From Prochlorococcus marinus str. MIT 9313 (GTDB taxonomy: Bacteria > Cyanobacteriota > Cyanobacteriia > PCC-6307 > Cyanobiaceae): a stretch of DNA of 64,000 nucleotides. The DNA is taken from contig NC_005071.1 of the NCBI RefSeq assembly GCF_000011485.1, forward strand, positions 1,305,347-1,369,346, given 5' to 3'. Positions 57,517 to 64,000 of this stretch are shown piece by piece; the first letter of the stretch is position 1, and every line of letters starts with the position of its first letter. The notes beneath the pieces are model-generated. The model did not search any database. It was not told the origin of the DNA and was given only the letters and a program-made list of their open reading frames with translations. Both the position numbers and the translations under genes were made by a program.

Positions 57517-58131
57517 TCAGCGCAGGATTTCCACAGTTGTTCCCACCTCGACGACGTCAAACAACTGACGTACATGCGCATGAAGCATGCGCACACAGCC
57601 ATTGGTGACTGCAGCTTTTGCATTGACCCAGTAGGGCCATGGGGTGCCATGAATGCCGAATTGGTTCTGACCACTTTGCAAAAAGCCAATCCAGCGATCG
57701 CCAAGGGGACTAGCAACCCCAATCGCAGGATTCACTCGCCCAGATTTGGTGCTCTGATATTGCGGATTGATCACTTTGTTCTCCACCTTGAAGACACCTG
57801 TAGGAGTAGGCGTACGAGGATCACCAATAGCAACCGGCCAGGGGCCAAGCTTCTCGCCATCGCGGATCACACTGATTTCACGACGACCAAGCAGCAAGAC
57901 AACTTTCGTACTGATCTCAGGCGATGCAGACACTTCAGAGTTATCGGCTGGGCTCTCAGGCGATGCAGACGATTCAGATTTTTCCGCTGAGACTTCAGGC
58001 GATACAGATGCTTCAGTGTTTTCCGCTGAGGTCTCAACAGATGCTTGAACCATGCCTGGTAAAGCAACAGCTCCCGCCAGGATCAATGAAACAGGCAACA
58101 GCGAAAACGGACGACGGAACAGGCTTGACAT
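57517..58131 (-). CDS. Secreted L,D-transpeptidase (YkuD)
   Basis: The 204-residue protein has a signal peptide (residues 1-30, ending VQAS), then an Ala/Ser/Glu-rich region of three repeats (about 33-75) and the YkuD catalytic domain. The active site is IHGTPWPYWVNAK followed by NGCVRM, with Cys as nucleophile. It cross-links peptidoglycan stems (3-3) or anchors proteins. ATG at 58131 is chosen; 15 more codons are open upstream. Confidence 0.9.
   Translation of the reverse strand: MSSLFRRPFSLLPVSLILAGAVALPGMVQASVETSAENTEASVSPEVSAEKSESSASPESPADNSEVSASPEISTKVVLLLGRREISVIRDGEKLGPWPVAIGDPRTPTPTGVFKVENKVINPQYQSTKSGRVNPAIGVASPLGDRWIGFLQSGQNQFGIHGTPWPYWVNAKAAVTNGCVRMLHAHVRQLFDVVEVGTTVEILR
57917..58033. 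repeat. Three 39-bp tandem repeats in the transpeptidase gene
   Basis: Three adjacent 39-bp units beginning TCAGGCGAT, followed by a partial fourth, encode a 13-residue acidic Ser/Glu repeat (SPExSAExSEASx type). The in-frame unit length keeps the gene open when copies are gained or lost. The linker probably spans the cell wall. Confidence 0.9.
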
Positions 58132-58225
58132 GGCCAGCAAAGACTGATCAGTCTCAAGATAAACAGCGAGCAACAAAACCGTTCAGGCCATGTTCATTCG
58201 CTGCCAACGACCATTGCCGCAAGGA

Positions 58226-58813
58226 TCAATCAACCAGTTTTGGATCGATCTCAGCGAGATAACGGGCTTCGCAGGCCTTGATAATCTCGACAGCCTTTTG
58301 CACCCCTAAGAAGCCGTTCACCCTGCAGGTACCAGGCTTTTTAAGGTCCTTGTAGTGCTCCCAGTAGTACTGGGTCTCCTTCAGCCATTGCTCTCCGAGC
58401 TGTTCAAAGCTGGTGATGTGGTCCATGCGCTTGTCATCAGCCAGCACAGCGATCACTTTGTCGTCGACTTCACCACCATCATCAAAGGTCATGATGCCAA
58501 TGATCCTTGCCTCAACAATCGAGCCGGGCACCAGCGGCTCTGTGACACTGACGATTTCGATGTCGAGTGGATCACCGTCTTCGTCCCATGTACGAGGAAT
58601 GCAACCGTAGGCAAAGGGATAGGCCAGGGAGGAATAGCCGACACGATCAAGCTTGAGGTGGCCTGTTTCCGTGATCAGCTCATATTTATTGATCGTGTTG
58701 GAGTTGAGCTCCACGATCGTGTTGAGCCGCAATTCCGATTCATCGGCAAAGGCAGGCAACACATGCAAGAGGTTGGGAGTGCTGCGGCTTGGAGCCTGAT
58801 CGATGTTGGCCAT
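58226..58813 (-). CDS. ppa: Inorganic pyrophosphatase, family I (copy 2)
   Basis: The 195-residue protein has family I metal residues: ELNSNTINKYEL, AYPFAYGCIPRT, EDGDPLDIEIV and DGGEVDDKVIAV near 110-121, then HYKDLKKPG near 155. It differs clearly from the first copy in its longer N-terminus and in YGCIPRTWDEDG. It may be specialised, but nothing shows which copy is dominant. Confidence 0.93.
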   Translation of the reverse strand: MANIDQAPSRSTPNLLHVLPAFADESELRLNTIVELNSNTINKYELITETGHLKLDRVGYSSLAYPFAYGCIPRTWDEDGDPLDIEIVSVTEPLVPGSIVEARIIGIMTFDDGGEVDDKVIAVLADDKRMDHITSFEQLGEQWLKETQYYWEHYKDLKKPGTCRVNGFLGVQKAVEIIKACEARYLAEIDPKLVD

Positions 58814-58830
58814 AAGTAGCGAAGTCGCCA

Positions 58831-58855
58831 GCGGCGCATCCTACGGGGGCGCCGC
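58831..58855 (-). promoter_or_regulatory. GC-rich hairpin in the ppa copy 2 leader
   Basis: GCGGCGC and GCGCCGC make a perfect 7-bp GC stem with an 11-base loop, ending 17 bp upstream of the ATG of the second pyrophosphatase gene. It may act on mRNA stability or translation, or be an upstream terminator. Confidence 0.35.
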
Positions 58856-59082
58856 GATCAAGCTCATCGCCGCAAAGAATCCAAAGCGATTGATTCAATA
58901 AACGATGCTTAACACTATCCAAAGCTTCAAGAGGGAAATTAAGCCAACAGCTGGCATAGCAGTTGGCTTGATTAAAAGAACAAATAAAAAGATTAATAAT
59001 TGACCATCTAAACATCAATCAAGAACTTCTCGTTAAAAGAGAAGCCTCTAGCCAATCACCTTCTTGCATTCCATGAGATAAA

Positions 59083-59541
59083 TCAAAAGATTTTGGGCTT
59101 AACAGAAGCACCCACACTCCCTTCCACATTCACCTTGCCATCAATATTAACTCTACCTTGCACTTGTAGCGGAGATGAATTCACCACATCCACCGGTGTT
59201 CGAATTTCATCAACACTCACGCTTCCTTTAATCTCTTCTACCAACACTTGGCCGAGGATCGGTAGAGCTTTATTGGAGTTAATCGTCACGCCATTCTTAA
59301 CAGCCACATCACCGTTCACAGAGAGTGGCTGTTCGGCGTTGATGTCAACGGTGGGCAAAGCAATCTGATCCACTTGCAATCCACCAACGATGCGAATTGG
59401 AATAGGCCGGCTGAGCAACTGCAGCGCTGTTGCCGAAAGCACACCAATCGAGATCACCAGCGCGAAGGGCCATCTACTGACGATGAACACTTGAAGCCAC
59501 AACGGCGTGTCTTCTTTTTGAGTGAATGGCTTGCTCTGCAT
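59083..59541 (-). CDS. Membrane-anchored beta-rich protein, unknown
   Basis: The 152-residue protein has a membrane helix near residues 22-44 (RWPFALVISIGVLSATALQLL), then a repetitive Val/Ile/Asn-rich outer part (DINAEQPLSVNGDVAVKNGV, VQGRVNIDGKVNVEGSVG). The alternating pattern suggests beta strands or a solenoid. It has no cysteine and no recognised family. Confidence 0.68.
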   Translation of the reverse strand: MQSKPFTQKEDTPLWLQVFIVSRWPFALVISIGVLSATALQLLSRPIPIRIVGGLQVDQIALPTVDINAEQPLSVNGDVAVKNGVTINSNKALPILGQVLVEEIKGSVSVDEIRTPVDVVNSSPLQVQGRVNIDGKVNVEGSVGASVKPKIF

Positions 59542-59690
59542 TGGACAAGATCTACTGCCCTATTGATACAAGACCAGCACCTCATGCGCTCATTACCCAC
59601 CAACTAAAGCTGCGCAACCGAGACACCGATCCTGCTTTTCGTTTTGGCGAAACAGATTTGGGCAGGTAGCAAAAGCCACATCTTCCCATC

Positions 59691-60074
59691 ATGCTGTTGA
59701 CAGCATTGAACAGCTCAATCCCAGTGCTGCGTTCGCTTCGCCTCGCGTTATCGCTGACTGGTGCGACGGCTCTTGCACTAGCCAACACTCCCATCCAGCC
59801 TGTTGCTACTCAAGACGACTGCAGTGCAGAAGATCTAGGCGTGATGGAGATCAAGCTTAAAGACGCTGTGTGGTTCAACTGGGGTTTCCAAGGAACACTG
59901 CAAGGAGCAGGCACACCCGATCAAGCCGTCATAGGGGCATTTCTTCCCATTGCTGTTGGTGAGAACATTGTCTTCTTTATCGATGCCTTAGCCAACCCTC
60001 AAAAGCACAGCCAGTTGTCACCAGCTTTGACCAAACTAGTTTTCCAAACCTCAAAACTATCTATTGCTATTTAA
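59691..60074 (+). CDS. Small secreted protein, unknown
   Basis: The 127-residue protein has a signal peptide of about 32 residues (LRLALSLTGATALALANT) and a mature part with WFNWGFQGTLQGAGTPDQAV near 61-80, then AVGENIVFFIDALANP. I do not recognise the family, though the Gly/Trp motif looks conserved-type. It is probably periplasmic or lumenal. Confidence 0.65.
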   Translation: MLLTALNSSIPVLRSLRLALSLTGATALALANTPIQPVATQDDCSAEDLGVMEIKLKDAVWFNWGFQGTLQGAGTPDQAVIGAFLPIAVGENIVFFIDALANPQKHSQLSPALTKLVFQTSKLSIAI

Positions 60075-60156
60075 GTGCAGACGCTGTGAATTAATCAATG
60101 TAATCATACCAATAAATAGGTGCTCTAGGAGTTTAACCCTAAATAGATCCAACCAA

Positions 60157-60189
60157 CTTATGCGACTACAATGCATAGAGTCGCATAAG
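60157..60189. other. Perfect 11-bp inverted repeat
   Basis: CTTATGCGACT and AGTCGCATAAG flank an 11-base loop just beyond the stop of the Cys-rich membrane gene and 83 bp after the secreted-protein gene. It lies between convergent genes without a T run. It could be a factor-dependent terminator or an operator. Confidence 0.6.
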
Positions 60190-60194
60190 ATTCT

Positions 60195-60662
60195 TTAGTC
60201 GCGGCAATTAAGCACCATCCCTCCAGCCCAACAATTCTTCTCGCCCGGACCGCCCGTATCAGCAACATCAAGCATCTTAAACAATCCAGGCACACATAAA
60301 ATGCCATCGCCTGTCTCTACCCAGCCAGGTGCACATTTAGAGCCCGGCTGTTCAACAGCGGTCTCATCTGTTGATACTTGATCATTCGGCACTTGCTGAC
60401 TGGTCACTGAATTAGCTTGCACTCGCTGAATGGCTAGAGGATTAGTGGCTGCTGGATTAGTGGCTGTTGGATTAGTGGCTGTTGGATTAATTGCCACTTG
60501 ATTATTCTTCAATTGATCACTAGCTACGCCCCTAGCATCAAGCTGACTTTCAGCAACTTGCTTAGTGACAACATTAGCTCCAGGAATTATCCCCATGGTG
60601 ATAACAATAAACACCAAAAGCATGACGCCAATGGCAGCCAATATGCCGTTAACACCTTTCAT
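60195..60662 (-). CDS. Membrane-anchored protein with Asn-Pro repeats and four cysteines
   Basis: The 155-residue protein has an N-terminal membrane helix (GILAAIGVMLLVFIVITMGI), a polar stalk with a five-residue repeat (NPTAT, NPTAT, NPAAT, NPLAI near 60-79), and a small C-terminal domain with four cysteines (SKCAPGW, GILCVPG, KNCWAGG, LNCRD). Two disulfides outside the membrane are likely. No family is known to me. Confidence 0.68.
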   Translation of the reverse strand: MKGVNGILAAIGVMLLVFIVITMGIIPGANVVTKQVAESQLDARGVASDQLKNNQVAINPTATNPTATNPAATNPLAIQRVQANSVTSQQVPNDQVSTDETAVEQPGSKCAPGWVETGDGILCVPGLFKMLDVADTGGPGEKNCWAGGMVLNCRD

Positions 60663-60765
60663 TTGCGACGCTCTGCTGTATCAAGCATAACGGGCCCTGG
60701 AGAAATCCCAGAAGAAAGAAAATAAAGCGTTTTGCTCGAGCCATGCGTTTTCGCATCCTTCTCAA

Positions 60766-62316
60766 TCAAAGCTCTCGTAAACGCTCGAGCTTGTCTTCTA
60801 AGTAATCAAGGAAAGGCTTGCTCGATAAAGGTTTTCCGGTTACGTGCTCCACCAATTGCTCAGCATTCATCATCCGGCCAATCGGGTGAACATGCTCTCG
60901 CAACCAAGCCAACAGCTGATGCTCATTAGCATGAGAAACATGTTCCTCAAGTGGTCCAATCGCCTGCTGCATCGCTTCTGATAGCTGCGCACTAATCAGA
61001 TGCCCCATCAGATAAGAAGGGAAATAACCAAATAAACCTTCACTCCAATGCACATCTTGCAGACAGCCCTCGCCATCATTGTCGGGAATCACACCAAGCA
61101 AATTGCTATAGCGCTGGTTCCATTGATCAGGCAAATCCTCCACCGGTAAGCCTTCTTCTAGCAGCGCAATTTCAAGATCTGTTCGAATTAAAATATGCAA
61201 GCCATAACTGAGTTCATCGGCTTCCACGCGATTCAATCCTGGTGTTAATGGATTCATCGCCAGCCAAAGCTCATCAGCAGAGCTGAGTGGCGCGCCTACA
61301 GAGGCAAAATGAGGCCACCAGCATTCGCAAAAAGCCTTACTGCGAGCAATTCTGTTCTCCCAAAACAGAGACTGACTCTCATGCACCGCCATCGACGTGG
61401 CCTGGCCCAACGGCCAGGCAAACCATTGATGACTTTGAGCAGGTAGACCCTGTTCATAAAGGGAGTGTCCCCATTCATGGGCGGTGGCCAAAAAACAAGA
61501 CAAAGGCTGCCCAGGCACCACTCTTGTCGTGAGTCGAAAATCCTGAGGTCCAAGGGTTGTTGAAAACGGATGCGGTGATCGCGCCACGCAAGTGATGCTC
61601 AGATCCCGACCCCATCCCTGAAGCAGGCGCTCACAAAGATCCTGCTGAGTGGTGTCATGCAAATCCCATCCCAATGACACCGCACGAGAACGAGTCCAAG
61701 CGCGTGCCTCCTCAACTAAATCAGGCAGTCGTTGACGTAATGGAGCAAACAGCTCCTTTAAACGCGCCAAGGTCAGATCCGGCTCAAAAGGTTGGGCCAA
61801 ACTTTCCCAGCAGCTGCGTTGTTCTGCCAGCTGCTGCGCCTGTTCCTGGCGCAAACTGATCAGATGCTGCAAAGCCGGCGCGAAGCAGGAAAAATCAGCC
61901 GTTGATTTGGCTTGCTGCCATCGCGCATATCCCTTTGCCTTCGCAGTCGCGAGCGCTCCCACCAAAGCAGGATCTAGGCGCTGCTGTCGCCTGAGGTCTT
62001 GCTCAAGCAGCTCCAGGTTGCGAGCTCGCTCAACAACCTGGCTTGGCTCCAACTCCCCCGCCAAACGAGCTTGCTCAAATTCAGCGCGAACCTCCACCAA
62101 CAGCCCCTCAAATTGCGAACTGCTTTGACGTGCATGCAATTGCTTGGCCAGAAGACTGAGTTGCTCACCGCGCCAAGCAGCCCCAGCAGAAGGCATCCTG
62201 GTGTTCTGATCCCAATAGAGGGTGCTTTGAATCGAACCCAAAAGCTGGGTCTCGTGCAGATATTCACCAAGTCGTTGCCAAGCCAGCGCAAGCAAGGGCT
62301 GGATCCATGACTGCAT
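60766..62316 (-). CDS. M32-family metallocarboxypeptidase
   Basis: The 516-residue protein belongs to the thermostable carboxypeptidase 1 (Taq) family. Its zinc site is HEWGH in ATAHEWGHSLYEQGLP near residue 265, with the third ligand in HESQSLFWENRIARS near 300. The DQNTRMPSAGAAWRGEQ segment near 37-53 is also conserved. It trims C-terminal residues of peptides in the cytoplasm. ATG at 62316; a TTG precedes it. Confidence 0.92.
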   Translation of the reverse strand: MQSWIQPLLALAWQRLGEYLHETQLLGSIQSTLYWDQNTRMPSAGAAWRGEQLSLLAKQLHARQSSSQFEGLLVEVRAEFEQARLAGELEPSQVVERARNLELLEQDLRRQQRLDPALVGALATAKAKGYARWQQAKSTADFSCFAPALQHLISLRQEQAQQLAEQRSCWESLAQPFEPDLTLARLKELFAPLRQRLPDLVEEARAWTRSRAVSLGWDLHDTTQQDLCERLLQGWGRDLSITCVARSPHPFSTTLGPQDFRLTTRVVPGQPLSCFLATAHEWGHSLYEQGLPAQSHQWFAWPLGQATSMAVHESQSLFWENRIARSKAFCECWWPHFASVGAPLSSADELWLAMNPLTPGLNRVEADELSYGLHILIRTDLEIALLEEGLPVEDLPDQWNQRYSNLLGVIPDNDGEGCLQDVHWSEGLFGYFPSYLMGHLISAQLSEAMQQAIGPLEEHVSHANEHQLLAWLREHVHPIGRMMNAEQLVEHVTGKPLSSKPFLDYLEDKLERLREL

Positions 62317-62409
62317 CAACCTTAAACAGACGAGTGCCCTAAGGCCAAACTTTCGTTGGGATTGACTCCCCCTTACCCCTTAAAAGAGAGACAGAAGAGA
62401 AGTAAAAAA

Positions 62410-62847
62410 CTAAAGCCGCTTCATGCGGCAGCGGCATAGCTGATCGAGGGATTCGCGGCCAGTGAGCCGCAGGCGTAATCGAGCCCAGATCTTGTAGACC
62501 CCATCCACAACTCGAGCAACACCAGGCCAGGCCGTGGGTGCATAGAGCCATCCCCAATCCACCAATTGATAAGCCTCGCGAAAGACCGCGACATCTCGCA
62601 CGACTTCACCATTGCGACGCAACGCATGCATGCGCCCCATCGCCTGCCGATAACTGATGCCAGCAAAGGCCTCAGGCTCATAGTCAGAGGAATCAATATC
62701 AACAAAATTCAAGCGGCCGTGACGATCATGAGCGCGTAAAAAGCTCACTTCACGGCAACAAAAAGGACAAGCCCCGTCAAACAAGAGGGTGAGCTCAGGT
62801 TCAACATTGACGGTCATCTCCTGTTCCAGGTGCATTCCTTGCGGCAT
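62410..62847 (-). CDS. DCC-family thiol-disulfide oxidoreductase-like protein
   Basis: The 145-residue protein has the DCC signature LLFDGACPFCCREV near residues 21-34 (Asp-x-x-Cys-x-x-Cys), VDIDSSDYEPEAF, and a C-terminal WLYAPTAWPGVARVVDG region. Function in the family is unsettled; a thioredoxin-like fold is assumed. Alternative in-frame starts are at 62835 and 62817. Confidence 0.85.
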   Translation of the reverse strand: MPQGMHLEQEMTVNVEPELTLLFDGACPFCCREVSFLRAHDRHGRLNFVDIDSSDYEPEAFAGISYRQAMGRMHALRRNGEVVRDVAVFREAYQLVDWGWLYAPTAWPGVARVVDGVYKIWARLRLRLTGRESLDQLCRCRMKRL

Positions 62848-62918
62848 CAGTCATCAGTCAACGTCATCCAACCACAAGGGAATTCCTCACCATTGCTGGC
62901 CATCAAGGCATAGGTCAT
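62847..62918 (-). CDS. Possible 23-residue upstream peptide or gene tail
   Basis: An ATG frame ending in GWMTLTDD has a TGA that overlaps the DCC gene ATG by one base (TGATG), an arrangement usually seen with coupled genes. The frame is open 22 codons farther upstream without a start codon, so it may be the tail of a lost gene. Confidence 0.25.
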   Translation of the reverse strand: MTYALMASNGEEFPCGWMTLTDD

Positions 62919-63149
62919 CCAGTGGCGAGTGTTGTCTTTGCCAGCACAAGGTTTCGAGACAAGCCATCGGGTAGATATTTTTCAGCTGCTTCAGACCCGC
63001 TGCGCATGGAGAGAGGCAGAGCCACTCGCAATCGCAGCAAGCAAAGCAATGATCGCCAGCAGACCCTTTCAGCGAAACAGCACGCCCCATTGCTGCTAGG
63101 TCAACTGTGTAGACCAAACTTAGGCAGCCAGTCACTCCCCCCAACAGCG
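62848..63149. other. 302-bp gap, divergent promoters
   Basis: Between the DCC gene and the divergent YjbQ-type gene I see only the short peptide frame listed separately. Longer frames on both strands look like chance, being rich in Arg, Ser or Cys without structure. Confidence 0.45.
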
Positions 63150-63620
63150 ATGTCTCTTCAGCAAGCGTTACACCAGCTGGAGATCGTCACGACAGGAGAA
63201 GGCTTCACAGACCTCACTGCCCAACTCAATCATTGGATTGCCTCCTCGAGAATTAAGCGTGGCGTTCTCCACCTCACGGCATTGCACACCAGCTGCAGCC
63301 TCACCATCAACGAAAACGCAGACCCACGAGTGCTCACAGATCTCTCGGCTTATCTCAAGGCTCTCGTGCCAGAAGAGGGCTTCCGGCCGATCAACGACCT
63401 AGGCGCGCGGCGTTCCTATCTCCATGACGATGAAGGGCCAGACGATATGCCCGCGCATATCCGCACAGCTCTCACCTGCAGCACTCTTAGCCTCAGCATT
63501 GATCAAGGCAGGCTGCTACTAGGCATCTGGCAGGCGATTTATCTCTGGGAACATCGCCGGCATGGAAGCCACAGGCGGGTGGCGATCCACGCGATTGGCG
63601 AAATGAACAGCCATGAATGA
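63150..63620 (+). CDS. YjbQ/UPF0047-family protein
   Basis: The 156-residue protein matches the YjbQ (UPF0047) family, reported to have secondary thiamine-phosphate synthase activity. Motifs are TALHTSCSLTINENADP near 47-63, DDEGPDDMPAHI near 99-110, and GTWQ-like LLGIWQAIYLWEHRR near 128. ATG at 63150 fits the family N-terminus; upstream codons are rejected. It overlaps the next gene by 8 bp. Confidence 0.92.
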   Translation: MSLQQALHQLEIVTTGEGFTDLTAQLNHWIASSRIKRGVLHLTALHTSCSLTINENADPRVLTDLSAYLKALVPEEGFRPINDLGARRSYLHDDEGPDDMPAHIRTALTCSTLSLSIDQGRLLLGIWQAIYLWEHRRHGSHRRVAIHAIGEMNSHE

Positions 63621-63981
63621 TCTGCCTGATGAATTGTTAAAGCAACTTGATCGTTATGCCGCGATGCACGGCATGGATCAAAAACAAGCCATCGAGCATC
63701 TACTACGAGGTGCCCTCAATCTCGCCATTCCTGATCTCTCGAAGTCCAAGCCAGTCAAGCCAACTGCTGGCCACAAAGAAGCAGCACCAAGCAGCACAGC
63801 CAACTTATTCGCACGCCGCAATGGTTCCAAAATCAACCAATTGGTGCAGCAACGCCACAACCCTGATGCCTGGGCTGAAGATGGTGGTGCTGAGACCGAC
63901 GTAGATCTGCTCGTTGATCGTCTCCACGATCTAGCTGAATCACCAGATCAGGAGCAATCGATGCCACCAGAACAAACATGA
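63613..63981 (+). CDS. Small hypothetical protein
   Basis: The 122-residue protein has an N-terminal helical segment (DELLKQLDRYAAMHGMDQKQAIEHLLRGAL) that looks like a ribbon-helix-helix or CopG-type fold, a Lys/Pro linker, and an acidic tail (DVDLLVDRLHDLAE). DNA binding is possible but unproven. It starts 8 bp before the stop of the YjbQ-type gene, so the two are coupled. Confidence 0.7.
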   Translation: MNDLPDELLKQLDRYAAMHGMDQKQAIEHLLRGALNLAIPDLSKSKPVKPTAGHKEAAPSSTANLFARRNGSKINQLVQQRHNPDAWAEDGGAETDVDLLVDRLHDLAESPDQEQSMPPEQT

Positions 63982-64000
63982 TCAGCACAAATGCGCTGCC

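Noticed and set aside
62887..63144. 85-codon minus-strand Cys-rich frame
   Set aside because: It lacks a ribosome-binding site and structure; the other minus-strand frame ending at the DCC start is a better candidate.

Overview
The window is chromosomal DNA of a marine picocyanobacterium, most likely a low-light Prochlorococcus of the MIT9313/MIT9303 type. The pointers are light-dependent and dark-operative protochlorophyllide reductases side by side, Psb27, a ferrochelatase with a chlorophyll-binding tail, a Tab2-type photosystem translation factor, the acyl-ACP reductase/aldehyde oxygenase alkane pair, and roughly even base composition by eye. The aldehyde oxygenase matches the MIT9313 protein PMT1231 as I remember it; that is memory, not a search.

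Layout. 1-3.4 kb: end of chlL, convergent por, a small membrane protein and a TauE-type transporter. 3.4-5.6 kb: an accessory insert of about 2.1 kb bounded by two 73-bp direct repeats (71/73 identical). It carries one orphan acidic, cysteine-free 408-residue protein, remnants of coding sequence, and a perfect CRP-type palindrome. 5.6-8.3 kb: lipoate ligase-like gene, site-2 protease with CBS domains, trpF. 8.5-14.2 kb: a minus-strand block of a 49-residue membrane peptide, folE, a short-chain dehydrogenase, accA, aar, ado and a creatininase-family gene (fatty acid and alkane synthesis). 14.2-17.2 kb: coupled operon of an S1-domain protein, Tab2 and a laccase-domain protein. 17.2-23.9 kb: minus-strand FAD oxidoreductase, orphan periplasmic binding protein, SNase-like protein, ilvB, hemH. 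23.9-29.2 kb: plus-strand orphan tyrosine recombinase, methyltransferase, cobO, pyrH, frr, geranylgeranyl reductase-like gene. 29.4-35.4 kb: minus-strand SDR, EF-hand transaldolase, ftsI, FtsL-like gene, CPBP protease. 35.5-40.6 kb: double-domain histidine phosphatase, a dihydroorotase-like protein that has lost its metal motif, lepB, a membrane protein. 41-51.9 kb: housekeeping (ArsC-like, ppa, proS, psb27, purA, sugar kinase, cutA, cobK, ssb, argB). 51.9-57.4 kb: priA, rpoD, hemC. 57.5-60.7 kb: L,D-transpeptidase, a second pyrophosphatase and three orphan membrane or secreted proteins. 60.8-64 kb: M32 carboxypeptidase, DCC oxidoreductase, YjbQ-like protein and a small hypothetical.

Most of the window is compact core genome with ATGA/TGATG start-stop overlaps and convergent gene overlaps. 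Tetrapyrrole metabolism recurs (chlL, por, hemH, hemC, cobO, cobK, geranylgeranyl reductase). The repeat-bounded insert between the transporter and lipoate ligase genes is the one clear accessory region and the best candidate for something undescribed. I found no tRNA, rRNA, CRISPR array or insertion sequence.
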